Assembly (NCBI GenBank): GCA_029266615.1
Contig: JAQSWN010000019.1
Coordinates: forward strand, 1 to 50,248
Direction: 5' to 3'
Length of the DNA: 50,248 bases
Source of the DNA: Polyangiaceae bacterium
GTDB taxonomy: Bacteria > Myxococcota_A > Polyangia > Polyangiales > Polyangiaceae
Positions 27,001-35,424 of the stretch are shown here, piece by piece. Made by a program: the position numbers and the translations under genes. Position 1 is the stretch's first letter. Each line of letters starts with the position of its first letter. The notes under the pieces were generated by a model. It searched no databases, had not been told where the DNA came from, and worked only from the letters and a program-made list of their open reading frames with translations.

Positions 27001-29567
27001 ACGTTGCCGTCGTCTTCGAGCAGATCGGTCTTGTCGCGGAGGATACGGAGCGCGTTTTGCTTCGCGCTCTTGAGCTTGGAGTCCAGCTCGTCCGCGCGCA
27101 CGGAGTCGCCCAGCCCGCGGAGCTGCGTGGAAAGCTCGGAGAGCTTGTGCACCATCGCATCGGAAGCAAAGTAGCCGTTCAGCTCCTCCGCGTTCTTGGT
27201 CGCTTGCGCGCGCCGCACGATACCGGCGAGCACACGCTCGGCGGCCGTGGCCAGGCTCTGCGCGCGGCGCTGCCGTTCCTCCACCAAGAGCTGGCGCTTG
27301 GCGTTGACCGCGTCCAGCACCTCTTCGCGCTTTTCAGCCAGCTGCACCGAGAACTCGTCGAGCTCACCGAAGCGGCCCTCCAGCTCCTCGAGCTGCAGCA
27401 TCAGCCGCCCCATCTGCTCGTCGCACGCCTCGGGCGTGGTCGCGAGGGCGAGGGCGCTCGTCACGCTCTGGCTCAAGAGCTTGAACTGCACGCCGAACTC
27501 GGCGCGACCCTCGCCGGCTCCGAGCTCCTTCTGCCGGCCGTCCAGCACCGCGCGCGCGCGGTTCTGCTGCGCGAAGGCGGAGCTCGTACCGTCCAAGATC
27601 GTGGTGCGAACCGTCGGGTCTTCGATGGGCAGCCCGGTGATGGTCTCACTGAGCAGCGAAAGGCCTTCGTGGACGGCGTCCAGCTCTTGGCGCAGGGGCA
27701 CAAGCTCGGGCGTCTTCTGCGCGTTGCCTACGGCGACCACGACCGCTTCCAGCCGGTCCAGCAGGGGCTGGAAGGCGTTCTCGGCCAGGAAGAAGTCGAC
27801 GCAGGCGCGGCTCACCTCCGAAAAGCGCGTCTCCACGTCCTTCTCGAGCCGCTCCACGCCCGCGACGTCGATCGAGCGCACCTCTTTGAGTGTGATGAGC
27901 GCGCCGCGCTGCCGCTTCAGCTCCGACAGACCATTCAGGAACGCCTCGACGGTCTTGAGATCCGCAGGCCGGAGCCGCTCCAGCAGCTCTCCTTGCGCTT
28001 TTTCCGCGCCCGCTACGGCTTCGCGCGCTTTGCGCTCCAGCTCCAGCTGCTTCTCGAACTCCGCGACGATGAGCTCCGACGTCTTGTGGAGCTCGCGCAG
28101 CGTCTCCAGCAGGCCGCCCATCTCCGCGTGGCCGAGCCAATAGTGCGCGTCGATGGCCCGACGCACGAAGCCCACCAAGTCGTCGAACGTGCGGCGGGTC
28201 GGCTTTTCGGCTTGAGCGAGCTTGCGCACGCTGTAAAGCTCGCTGATTCCGCTGACCAAGGCCGCGTTACCGACCTTGGCCAAGTACGAGCCGTCGCGCG
28301 GCGCGGCAGCCGCGAACTCCGCGGTCGTAAACGGCGTTTGCCAGACCTGCACCGGGTGCAAACGCGTCGGCTCCGCCTCGGAGCGGAAGACCAGCATCGT
28401 CCCGTCCGGAAACAGGCTGTACCCGTGACAGCGAATGGGGTTTTTGACCTCCTTCGAGATCAGGTTGTAAGGCAGAAGCTCGTACTCGCCCTCTTCGTCC
28501 CGGTGAAAGACATAGAGGACGTCCTCGCCGTTGGGAGAGACGATGGCGCGCTGGTAGTCCAGGCGCTCGTTCTGGGCTTCGAAGAGCTTGTACTCACCGG
28601 TCGTGAGGTAATAGCCGCCGGGGAAGATCAGCCCGTGATCTTCCGGCAGCTCCACGCACGCGACGCCGAGCGCGTCCACGCGCAGCACGCTTTGGGTGCG
28701 CGGATTGTAAATGAGGTAGCGCGTTTGGCTCTCGCGGAACGGCTTCACCTTGAGCAAGATGAGCCCGGCCACGCGCGCATAGGCGATGTCCGCGTCGTCC
28801 AGGGTTTGGTTCGCGTCGTCGACAGGCTCGCGGTAGACGCCGAGGCCGTCTTGGGTGTTGTTCTCGATTTTGACGGTGAGGTCCCCACCGACCGTCTCGA
28901 CGAACACCTCGTTCAGCACGTTGATGTGCGGATGAGGACCGGCGACTTGATCTTCGCGGCGCGCCGGCGTCCACTCGAAGGCGTGACGACGCGGGGGCTT
29001 GAAGTCGTCCTCACCCCGCGCGTCCATGAAGCTGACGTGCCCCTTGGCGTCGATCGCGAAGCGAAAGATCTTCGCGTCCGAAATCTTCGACCCAATCTGC
29101 ACCGCGACCAAGAGCCTCGACTCGGTGCGCACCAGCTGCAGCAGCCGCGCGTCTTTGGCGTAACGAAACGCTTCACGGAACTGCTTGTCGAACTCCGGAT
29201 CGGCCAGGAACGCGCCCGGCCCCTCGAAACCGCACTGACTCAGATCGTAACCGGCGTCGCTCTTTTCGAACTTGAATAAGCTCAGAACGTCTTGAACACG
29301 CGTCTCGGCCTTGAGCCCGATGAAGACCTGAAAGCCGAACAGCAGCTGCCCGTCCACGCTCACGACGTCTCGCGGAGTGCAGTTGTTCTCCGTGCGGATG
29401 CGCTCCGTCGCGACCAGGTGGAGCTCTCCGCCTCCGAAGAGCGCCTTGCGCTTGAGGTTCAGCGCGTCGGCCTTGCTCCCGAGGTCCGTCGCGCGCTCCA
29501 GCAAGCGCCGCCGAATGACCTCGTAGCTGCCCCCCTCCATGCGGTGTTCGTCTTGCTCACCAGCCAC
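24069..29567 (-). CDS. Giant DUF3686/AAA+ ATPase with C-terminal PilZ-like domain
   Basis: About 1832 residues. I chose the GTG at 29567 because a GGAGGG ribosome binding site lies seven bases upstream; a TTG at 29582 and ATG at 29540 are alternatives. Residues 1-450 form a beta-rich DUF3686-like region. Residues about 470-850 are long coiled coils (for example EFEKQLELERKAREAV, FSVQLAEKREEVLDAVNAKR). Then come a mixed region and an AAA+ module with Walker A PPGYGKTT (K1288), Walker B MLYLDDIQ (D1350/D1351) and sensor-like IVMAGNPYTESG. The last hundred residues resemble a PilZ domain: DLFSGGGIFV (S1751 region), GRVAWVRD and GFGVRFVDV. DUF3686 proteins are annotated as DNA-repair ATPases, with little direct evidence. 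The PilZ tail suggests c-di-GMP input, although the RxxxR part is not clear. A flotillin gene lies upstream on the same strand. Confidence 0.75.
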   Translation of the reverse strand: MAGEQDEHRMEGGSYEVIRRRLLERATDLGSKADALNLKRKALFGGGELHLVATERIRTENNCTPRDVVSVDGQLLFGFQVFIGLKAETRVQDVLSLFKFEKSDAGYDLSQCGFEGPGAFLADPEFDKQFREAFRYAKDARLLQLVRTESRLLVAVQIGSKISDAKIFRFAIDAKGHVSFMDARGEDDFKPPRRHAFEWTPARREDQVAGPHPHINVLNEVFVETVGGDLTVKIENNTQDGLGVYREPVDDANQTLDDADIAYARVAGLILLKVKPFRESQTRYLIYNPRTQSVLRVDALGVACVELPEDHGLIFPGGYYLTTGEYKLFEAQNERLDYQRAIVSPNGEDVLYVFHRDEEGEYELLPYNLISKEVKNPIRCHGYSLFPDGTMLVFRSEAEPTRLHPVQVWQTPFTTAEFAAAAPRDGSYLAKVGNAALVSGISELYSVRKLAQAEKPTRRTFDDLVGFVRRAIDAHYWLGHAEMGGLLETLRELHKTSELIVAEFEKQLELERKAREAVAGAEKAQGELLERLRPADLKTVEAFLNGLSELKRQRGALITLKEVRSIDVAGVERLEKDVETRFSEVSRACVDFFLAENAFQPLLDRLEAVVVAVGNAQKTPELVPLRQELDAVHEGLSLLSETITGLPIEDPTVRTTILDGTSSAFAQQNRARAVLDGRQKELGAGEGRAEFGVQFKLLSQSVTSALALATTPEACDEQMGRLMLQLEELEGRFGELDEFSVQLAEKREEVLDAVNAKRQLLVEERQRRAQSLATAAERVLAGIVRRAQATKNAEELNGYFASDAMVHKLSELSTQLRGLGDSVRADELDSKLKSAKQNALRILRDKTDLLEDDGNVIRFGTHRFSVNTRPLELAIVPREGTLNVHLTGTDFFEPISNPLLDGARELWDQELVSETRDVYRAEFLAVSLLQEAEAGAAGRGVTELEDAARSEKLGELVRQVAAERIDEGYERGVHDHDAALILEKVLSLLKVAGTLRYSPRARAAGWLFWQSLPADRKNLLERRAQSAGRLRERLKDGSAEQELSRELAKGIAESLVALGLEGEAKNARFAARYIVSEVSHEHAKFTESGAASVLRKEFLSHLEQTGAARGFEEDLRVLSAHPPERLRVALSYVDAFLRSAGNGTEYRLELAARAVGDGDLEFEVSSANVDVSVPNLLGSHPRVAGRALPVTLFELLERVATFIEDRAPRFRAFRSLKTELAAQARDRLRLGEYLPRVLTSFVRNRLIDEVYLPLVGANLAKQLGAAGAAKRTDQMGLLLLVSPPGYGKTTLMEYVASKLGLVFMKVNGPALGTDVHSLDPSEAPNATARQEVEKINLGLEMGNNVMLYLDDIQHTHPELLQKFISLCDAQRRIEGVWNGRTRTYDLRGKKFCIVMAGNPYTESGARFQIPDMLANRADTYNLGDILDGKRDAFALSYLENALTSNPVLSPLAGRPATDVHKLIGMARGEEVALSDLSYGYSSAEAQEITEVFKRLFTVQEVLLRVNLEYIASASQDDKYRTEPPFKLQGSYRNMAKLTEKVVSAMNEEELQRLIDDHYASESQTLTKGAEQNLLKLAEMRGRLSPPQSARWAEIKDAFARVQRMGGSDEDPVARVTGTLSGLDVQLKGIREAIVSALSRPKADGGLGELAKNLGELSRPRVEVRLEDERDGGLMPLLVQQNQLLQQALGALGQRGGAERDTSLREVSELLARLTQQLEQGGLASSRRVDVELGAIGPTNLYRPLSSNDLFSGGGIFVATYEKPPPLGAGVRVALRFPTGPSCELSGRVAWVRDQLGEDAPPGFGVRFVDVPQEARTLVKAYADAREPLLYDD

Positions 29568-30040
29568 GGCGCAGCCCTCCAACAGCTCGGTCGCCCGTTG
29601 CGCGCCGAGATTTTCTTACGGGAAGATCGGAAGATCGGAAGGTCTTGGGGGTGTGCGCTGCCGCCCGCGAACCGCTGACCCCGCCGCCGAGCGCGGGCCA
29701 CACTCGCGTTACCTGCTCTGTTTTCACTCCCCGTGCATCAATCTGAAGGTCCTTCAGGCGCCCACGTGGCGGCCTCTCGTCGCGACCGACCCCGGACACA
29801 ACCACCGCCGGCGGCAGCGCGAACCCCCAAGCGCCCACCTTCTCTCCCCTTCCAATCTCCCGATCTTCCTGTGAGAAAATCTCAGAAGCGGTGACGGAGA
29901 CGTACGGAGCGGGCGTTACGGGGACGCGCGTGCGCGGCGCGATGGCGAGCCGCGCCGAGCGGCGCCACGCCCGCGACGACGGAGGGAGCGACGGACGCGC
30001 CCTGCTACGGAGTGGCGCCCCAAGCTCTTCGAAGATCATG
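29568..30040. other. 473-base gap between flotillin and giant ATPase genes
   Basis: No gene here is supported. The gap holds a long imperfect inverted repeat (29607-29883), a short perfect palindrome CTGAAGG-T-CCTTCAG (29743-29757), and the GGAGGG ribosome binding site of the ATPase gene. The part 29884-30040 is GC-rich with nothing recognisable. Both flanking genes run on the minus strand, so the region is either an internal promoter or a long structured spacer in a shared message. Confidence 0.6.
29607..29883. repeat. Long imperfect inverted repeat (arms 29607-29665 and 29810-29883)
   Basis: The left arm, beginning GAGATTTTCTTACGGGAAGA, is matched by the reverse complement of the right arm. 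Block one has about 32 of 36 positions identical. The right arm then has about 15 extra bases, and block two (CTTGGGGGT...GCGCTGCCGCC) has about 20 of 22 identical. The arms enclose 144 bases of unrelated sequence. The left arm also contains a small direct repeat (GAAGATCG twice). This is too long and regular for chance and does not look like a terminator. It could be a miniature inverted-repeat element or a pair of oppositely oriented dispersed repeats. Confidence 0.7.
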
Positions 30041-32038
30041 TCAGGTCCGCTTGCCGGTGCCTTTGGAGTCCTTGGGGGCGAGCTTTTCGAGCGCGGCCGC
30101 GAGCATGGCGCCGCTCTGGCCGTTGCCGTCTCCGGCCATGTTTTCGACGAGTGCACGCAGCGTGTCGCTTTGCTCGAGCGCGCCGTCCACGGATTGGCCG
30201 AGCGAGATGGCACTGACGAAGCGTTGGAAGAACTGGCCGTCGCCGCCGACGATGTTGATTTTCGCTTTGGACATGGCCTCGGCCAAGATTTGGGCCTGCG
30301 CCGCGACGACGTCCTTTTTGACTTTGAGCGATTCGAGCGCGATGGCGCGCTGGTTCTCGAGCTGGAGCCGGAACTCTTCGTGGCCGCGGCCCGACTCGTC
30401 CAGCGCCTTCATGGAGGCGGCCTTGTGCGCGAGGCCTTGCGCTTCGGCGGTGAGCTTTTCACGGATCGCGGCGGCTTCTGCCACGCCCTGCTTCTCGACC
30501 GCGGCCGCTTCCGCTTCCCGCACCCGCACCTTGGCGAGGCCTTGCTTCTCCTCGCCGGCGGCTTCCGCGCTGAGCTTTTCGAGCGAAATTTTGGCTTCGG
30601 TCAGGCCGACCTTTTCGTTTGCGACCGCGTCCGCCTCTTTGACGCGGGCTTTGGCGAGGCCTTCGGCGGCGGCTTCGGCCTGCACGCCCTCGGCGATGCG
30701 AATCTTGGCTTTGGCGAGCTTATCGGCCGTGTCCAGCTCCGCCTCGGCGGTGACGACGCGCTCGCGCGCCTTGATCTTCGCAACCTCTTCCGAGGCTTGC
30801 GCGGCCTTGACCTGCTTGGTCGTGACCTCGGTCGCGGCGGCTTCGGCCGCGATACGCACGACCTCTTTTTCGCGGTTGGCCTCGGCCAAGCGGCGCACGT
30901 CCTTGATGTTCTCTTCTTCGGTCGCGACGTTCTTTTCGACGGAGATGCGGTCGCGAATGACGCTGGCAATCTCCTTCTTTTGGACCTCGACCTCTTTGTC
31001 GCGGGCGATGGTGCCCAGCGCGACCTCGCGCTCCCGGCCGATGACCTCGAGCTGGCGCGCCTTCTCTACACGCTCGTTCTCGACCGCGACCTCGCGCTCT
31101 TTATGCTTGGAGGCGATCGCGACGCCGCGCTCCCGAGCCTGGTCCGCGACCGCGGCTTCTTCTTCGTTCTTGAGCACGATGAGCTGCGTCTTTTTGCGCT
31201 CATCGCTCGCGACGCGCATGGCTTCGTTTTCTTCGCGCGATTTGGCGACGGCGATTTCCTTTTCCTTCTTCGCCTCCGCCTCTGCGCGGCGCTGCTCGAA
31301 CCGGAACAACGCTTCGTCCGCGTTCAGGTTCTGGCTGCCCATTTCCATGCGCTCCTTCTGGCGGAGCTCGTTGGTTTTCACGTTCTGAATCACCGTCAAG
31401 TCGGTGATTTTACGGATGCCGTCGGCATCCATGATGTTGTCTTTGTCCAGGTGCTCGATCGGCGTCTGCTCCAGGTAGTCGATGGCGGCGTCGTCCAGAA
31501 TGAAGCCGTTCAGGTCTTTGCCGATGACCTCGATGATCTTGTCTTTGAAGTCGTCACGCTTGGTGTACAGCTCTTCGAAGTTGAAGTGCTTGCCGACGGT
31601 CTTGAGCGCTTCCGCGAACTTGGCGGTGAAGAGCTCTTCCAGCGCCTTGGGGTCGCTCGCGCGGGCGCAGCCGATGGATTGCGCGACCTTGAGCACGTCG
31701 TCCACCGTCTTGTTCACGCGAACGAAGAAGGTGACGTTGATGTCTGCGCGGATGTTGTCGTTGCAGATCAGGCCCTCCTTGCCGCGACGATCGATGTCGA
31801 TGGTCTTGACGGAGAGGTCCATCGTCTCCGAGCGGTTGATGATGGGGTAGACCACGGCGCCGGTGAACGCGACGACCGGCTCCGAGCGCATGGTGTTGAT
31901 GACGAGGGCGCGCCCTTGGTCGACTTGCCGGTAGAAGCGGGCGACGAGCGCCAGCAACCCGAACAGCAGGAAGGCGATGATCGCCACCACGACCAACACC
32001 GGAATCAGCCCGAACATTTGAGTATCCCCAGAGTTCAT
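30041..32038 (-). CDS. Flotillin / SPFH (band 7) family protein
   Basis: About 665 residues from the ATG at 32038 (a GTG one codon earlier is the alternative). One N-terminal membrane anchor (about 8-30, IPVLVVVAIIAFLLFGLLAL) is followed by an SPFH domain (about 35-215) and a very long Ala/Glu/Lys coiled coil (about 225-560) rich in the EA-repeats of flotillins. A C-terminal oligomerisation region follows (AQAQILAEAMSKAKINIVGGDGQFF). Flotillins scaffold ordered membrane microdomains. The long form resembles E. coli YqiK, whose usual partner is the OB-fold protein YqiJ; a YqiJ-like gene occurs at 36.1 kb on the same strand. The giant ATPase gene follows after the inverted-repeat gap, and a functional pair is likely. 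Confidence 0.9.
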   Translation of the reverse strand: MNSGDTQMFGLIPVLVVVAIIAFLLFGLLALVARFYRQVDQGRALVINTMRSEPVVAFTGAVVYPIINRSETMDLSVKTIDIDRRGKEGLICNDNIRADINVTFFVRVNKTVDDVLKVAQSIGCARASDPKALEELFTAKFAEALKTVGKHFNFEELYTKRDDFKDKIIEVIGKDLNGFILDDAAIDYLEQTPIEHLDKDNIMDADGIRKITDLTVIQNVKTNELRQKERMEMGSQNLNADEALFRFEQRRAEAEAKKEKEIAVAKSREENEAMRVASDERKKTQLIVLKNEEEAAVADQARERGVAIASKHKEREVAVENERVEKARQLEVIGREREVALGTIARDKEVEVQKKEIASVIRDRISVEKNVATEEENIKDVRRLAEANREKEVVRIAAEAAATEVTTKQVKAAQASEEVAKIKARERVVTAEAELDTADKLAKAKIRIAEGVQAEAAAEGLAKARVKEADAVANEKVGLTEAKISLEKLSAEAAGEEKQGLAKVRVREAEAAAVEKQGVAEAAAIREKLTAEAQGLAHKAASMKALDESGRGHEEFRLQLENQRAIALESLKVKKDVVAAQAQILAEAMSKAKINIVGGDGQFFQRFVSAISLGQSVDGALEQSDTLRALVENMAGDGNGQSGAMLAAALEKLAPKDSKGTGKRT

Positions 32039-32438
32039 CACCGCGAAGAATGCACGAACCGTGGCGTCGTGTCTCGCCGGCCACGCACCCTGAACGGACG
32101 CGCCGTAACGTGCGACTTATCGAAGCCGCGAGCGGCCCCGAATCGCTAAATGGCGAGCGGTATCGTCGCCGAGCTCTGGGGCTGAAGCACTCGGCGCACG
32201 GAGGCGCTCGGGTGCGCTCCGCATCGCGGCAGTACGGGAACGGGGTTCAAGCCATGCCACCTGACTCGCCCGTGCATCGCGAGCGCCAACACCGGTTTCG
32301 GGCAGCGCATCCGCTCGTTCATGGACGAGCAGGACGCGCGCTCGGCCAAAATCCGGCCGCCGCTGAAAAAGAATCGCGAGGTGCGCCGGCGGTGGCCGGA
32401 TTAGGGTCGCGTCGGCGTCCTCTACGACGACCCGCTAA
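32039..32438. other. 400-base divergent gap between flotillin and ECF sigma genes
   Basis: It must contain the promoters of the flotillin gene (minus) and the ECF sigma operon (plus). I could not identify a convincing ECF -35/-10 pair. One plus-strand frame from 32186 to the TAG at 32402-32404 encodes a tail with protein-like composition (SANTGFGQRIRSFMDEQDAR and a basic end RREVRRRWPD-like), but it has no start codon near its open end. It may be the remnant of a lost gene. Otherwise nothing is seen. Confidence 0.5.
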
Positions 32439-32939
32439 ATGCCCACGCTCGACGAGGCTTCGTTCGCAGCATGCTATCGCCGCGTATTTCCTATTGTTTT
32501 AGCCAAGTGCCGCCGCATGCTGCGCGGAGACGCGGAAGCCAACGACGTCGCTCAAGAGGTGTTCGTTCGTTTGTGGCAGCACCGCGAGCTGGTCGAAGAC
32601 CATCGGGCCCTGACCGCTTGGCTGTACCGAGCGTCCACGCGGCTGGTGATCGATCGGGCGCGACGCCGCGCGTTCGGGCGCGAAAGCCTGGGCCACCTCC
32701 AGGCAGTGCTGGAAGGCCGCGCACAGGCCGACAGCGAGAGCTTGCTGGCAAGCCGGCAGCAGCTGCAGGGCGTCCTTTCGGCATGCCCGCCGCCAGAGCT
32801 GGAGGCTGCGATCTTGAATCGTGTGGACCGCCTTTCGCACCCGGAGATCGCCGACGTGTTGGGAGTCAGCGAACGAACCGTGCGCCGGCTGCTGGCACGC
32901 TTCGACGACCATGTTCGCCTGCTGAAGGAGAGCGCTTGA
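32439..32939 (+). CDS. ECF sigma factor
   Basis: A 166-residue extracytoplasmic-function sigma factor. Region 2 covers about residues 9-78 (VFPIVLAKCRRMLRGDAEANDVAQEVFVRLWQ, then LTAWLYRASTRLVIDRARRR). Region 4 covers about 105-160, with LNRVDRLSHPEIADVLGVSERTVRRLLARF as helix-turn-helix. There is no extra domain. Its stop overlaps the start of the anti-sigma gene (TGATG at 32937-32941), and the caspase-like gene is coupled behind that. The three genes form a unit in which a membrane anti-sigma factor should hold this sigma factor until an envelope signal frees it. A target promoter motif could not be seen. Confidence 0.9.
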   Translation: MPTLDEASFAACYRRVFPIVLAKCRRMLRGDAEANDVAQEVFVRLWQHRELVEDHRALTAWLYRASTRLVIDRARRRAFGRESLGHLQAVLEGRAQADSESLLASRQQLQGVLSACPPPELEAAILNRVDRLSHPEIADVLGVSERTVRRLLARFDDHVRLLKESA

Positions 32940-33649
32940 TGTCTCGGCTCGGCACCCAGCATCCTTCCTACCTTGCGCTGGATCGCGCGGCGCTCGGTGG
33001 GCTTTCGAGCGAGCTCTCGCAGCACGTGAGCGAATGTGACGAGTGTCGCGCCTACCTGGAGACGCTCGCGCAGGCGCCGCCAGCTTCCGGCTTGATCGCG
33101 GTACGTGGTGAGCTCGAGCGGCGGCGGACCGCGCAGCGGCGCCGCTGGTGGGCGGTGGCGCCGCTCGCCGCCGCCGCACTCGCCTTGCTCTTCGTCACGG
33201 CGCGGCCGGGAACATCGACCGATGCGGAGAACGCGCCTTACATCGGGGTGAAGGGGTTTCCGTCGGTATGGGTTTACGTGAAGCGCGAAGCCGAGACCAA
33301 GCTGTGGGACGGCAAGCGCGCATTTCACCCCGGCGACAGGGTGCGCCTCAAGCTAGATCCAGGAGCTTTCCGTCGTGTAGCCGTGTACTCCGCGAGGGGA
33401 GAAGCGCCGCCCGAGCTGCTGTTTGAGGGCGACGTACCGCCCGGCCAAACCTCGGCCCTACCGGACGCATGGGAGCTGGACGCGGAGCCGTCGGCCGAGA
33501 AGCTGTTCGTCGTGTTGAGTGACGAGCCGGTGACTCCGCGGTGGTCCGAATGGAAAGACGGTAAGACCGCGCCCGGCCTTGCGGTGCTGACCTTCACCCT
33601 TCCGAAGTCCATGGCCGTCGAAGCCGACGCCAGCGACGGCAGTCCGTGA
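32939..33649 (+). CDS. Anti-sigma factor with HxxxCxxC zinc motif and DUF4384-like C-terminal domain
   Basis: A 236-residue protein from an ATG overlapping the sigma factor stop; the ribosome binding site AAGGAGAG lies within the sigma gene. The N-terminal cytosolic segment carries the ZAS zinc motif H29-x3-C33-x2-C36, the signature of anti-sigma factors that clamp ECF sigma factors. A single TM helix follows a basic stretch (about 68-88, WWAVAPLAAAALALLFV). The outer part (about 95-225) is beta-rich, with VWVYVKREAE, FHPGDRVRLKLDPG and FVVLSDEPVTP, similar to the DUF4384-type domains often found with caspase-like proteins. It is presumably the signal sensor. Its stop overlaps the GTG start of the caspase-like gene (GTGA). 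Confidence 0.85.
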   Translation: MSRLGTQHPSYLALDRAALGGLSSELSQHVSECDECRAYLETLAQAPPASGLIAVRGELERRRTAQRRRWWAVAPLAAAALALLFVTARPGTSTDAENAPYIGVKGFPSVWVYVKREAETKLWDGKRAFHPGDRVRLKLDPGAFRRVAVYSARGEAPPELLFEGDVPPGQTSALPDAWELDAEPSAEKLFVVLSDEPVTPRWSEWKDGKTAPGLAVLTFTLPKSMAVEADASDGSP

Positions 33650-35424
33650 CACTTCGATCTTTCATCCTCGCTGTCTGCCTCCTGTGCGGCCCGCTCGCGA
33701 GCTTCGTGTCCGCGGCCGAGCTCCAGCGCGTCGCGGTGGTGGTGGGGGCGAATGCGGCTCCCCCCGGCCGCGTCACGTTGCGCTACGCCCACGAAGACGC
33801 GCGTCGCGTCGCAGACGTGCTCACGAGCGTCGCCGGATTCAGCGCGTCCGATGTGAAGGTGCTGCTCGACCCCTCGCCGGTCGAGCTGCTCGCGGCGCTG
33901 GATCGCGAGCTATTGGCTGCCGGCAAGCGCGCTGGCGACACGTTGCTTTTCTTCTATTACTCGGGCCACGCGGACGAGCGCGCGATCTTCCCGCAGGGAC
34001 GAACCCTGGAGTTTGCCGCACTCAAGTCGCGGCTCGAGGATCCGCGCGCCAAGCTCCGCGTAGGCCTTCTGGATTCGTGCCGCGGCGGGAGTTGGACGGG
34101 CTCCAAAGGTCTGAAAAAAGTCGAGCCGTTCGAGGTCGACGGCGGGCGCGAGCTCGCGGAGGAGGGCTCCGTGCTCATCTCCTCCAGCTCCGGCCAAGAG
34201 AACGCACACGAGACGGAGGCGCTGCGGGGCTCCTACTTCACTCATTATTGGAACGCGGGGCTCCGAGGCGCCGCGGATCGCGGTGGCGATGGCGTGGTGA
34301 CCCTGCACGAAGCGTTCGAGTACGCGCGCTCTTTGACGATTCGCGACACCGCGCTCGCCGGGCAAATGCCACAGCACCCCAGCTTCCAAATGCGGCTATC
34401 CGGGCGGCGCGATTTCCCCCTCGCCGCGCTCGTGCGAGGCCGAACGACTCTCATACTCGAGCAAACGACGGGCCCCATCGAGCTCGTGCGCTTGAGCGAC
34501 GGGTTAGTCGTCGTGGAGACGACGCCGGGTCCACGCAACCTGCGGCTGGGTCTACCGGCGGGTAATTACTTGGTTCGGCGCCGCTCGCAGGACGGCGTTT
34601 GGGTGCGCGTGGTCTCGCTCTCGGCCGGCAACGTCTCGAGCATGAACGAGAGCCAGCTCGAGCCGTCCACGCTGCGGGCGGGGAGCCGCAAAGGGCTCGA
34701 CGCGCAGCCGGAACGCGTGTCGCTTTCGGACCAAAGTTTCGCGGCGAGCCTCGCCGTCGGCGTGCGGCACGCGCCCATCATCGACCCCGGGCTGCGCGCC
34801 GGCGCCGCCGACGGCACCGGTATCTTTCTGCTGCGCGCCGCGGGCCGGCTGGCGCCGCACCTGTGGCTCGCCGCGCCGCTGGCGCTCGTCTTCGACGCCG
34901 AGCGCGAGGACGGATTCAACTACTTCGTGTGGGGCGGCGCGCCAGTGCTCGGCCTCACCCGCACGGCGCTCGAGGGCTGGTCGCTCGCGGGCTTCACCGG
35001 CGCAGGGTTCGACGCGCGCCTGCGACCCAGCGAACATCGCACCTTCAATGCCACGATCGCGGCGCTCGGCTCGTTCGCCCTGCGCGAAGACGCCCCCGGT
35101 ATCGCCCCGAGCACGTGGACGACGCAGCTCACGCTCGGTGTGTCGCAGAGCATTTCGGGCGGCGTGAGCTTCAACCTCGGCGCCGGGCTCGCGCTCAATC
35201 CGCTGGTCGACGGGCGCTTCTCCGACGCAGGGCTCGGCGAAGCGGAGCGCAACGTCGTCGTCGCATTCGGCTCGGTGCAGCGCGCCGGGCTCCGACCCTT
35301 ACCCCTCGTGCGCGTGCCATTGACGTCCTCGCTTGCCCTGGACGGGCACGTCGCGGTTGCTTACCAGCCGTCACTGCAGGGCTGGGTCGAGACTTATACG
35401 GCGGGCATCAACTACGAACGGTAG
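33646..35424 (+). CDS. Secreted caspase-like (peptidase C14) protein with beta-barrel-like C-terminal domain
   Basis: A 592-residue protein from a GTG start overlapping the anti-sigma stop (GTGA). A signal peptide (1-23, ending VSAA) precedes a caspase-like domain (about 25-250) with both catalytic residues: H108 in YYSGHAD and C145 in LLDSCRGG. The domain is thus likely active but exported, unlike most cytosolic metacaspases. Residues about 265-345 form a beta domain, PEGA-like in rhythm (TTLILEQTTGPIELVRLSDG, LPAGNYLVRRR). Residues about 365-592 have alternating strands and a terminal aromatic-rich end (YTAGINYER), suggesting an outer-membrane barrel. The combination of signal peptide, protease and barrel would place an active peptidase at the outer membrane under ECF control. 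Substrate unknown. Confidence 0.82.
   Translation: MTLRSFILAVCLLCGPLASFVSAAELQRVAVVVGANAAPPGRVTLRYAHEDARRVADVLTSVAGFSASDVKVLLDPSPVELLAALDRELLAAGKRAGDTLLFFYYSGHADERAIFPQGRTLEFAALKSRLEDPRAKLRVGLLDSCRGGSWTGSKGLKKVEPFEVDGGRELAEEGSVLISSSSGQENAHETEALRGSYFTHYWNAGLRGAADRGGDGVVTLHEAFEYARSLTIRDTALAGQMPQHPSFQMRLSGRRDFPLAALVRGRTTLILEQTTGPIELVRLSDGLVVVETTPGPRNLRLGLPAGNYLVRRRSQDGVWVRVVSLSAGNVSSMNESQLEPSTLRAGSRKGLDAQPERVSLSDQSFAASLAVGVRHAPIIDPGLRAGAADGTGIFLLRAAGRLAPHLWLAAPLALVFDAEREDGFNYFVWGGAPVLGLTRTALEGWSLAGFTGAGFDARLRPSEHRTFNATIAALGSFALREDAPGIAPSTWTTQLTLGVSQSISGGVSFNLGAGLALNPLVDGRFSDAGLGEAERNVVVAFGSVQRAGLRPLPLVRVPLTSSLALDGHVAVAYQPSLQGWVETYTAGINYER

Noticed and set aside
26982..29279. 765-codon plus-strand open frame opposite the giant ATPase gene
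   Set aside because: Its content is a Leu/Arg-rich shadow of the coiled-coil codons of the real gene; no domain, no ribosome binding site.
29891..32149. 752-codon plus-strand open frame opposite the flotillin gene
   Set aside because: Arises from the Ala/Glu-rich coiled-coil codons read backwards; repetitive Phe/Leu/Asp composition and no known domain.
32230..32280. Possible minus-strand sigma-54 promoter before the flotillin gene
   Set aside because: A CATGCCA element resembles the -24 box, but no GC-type -12 box occurs at the right spacing.
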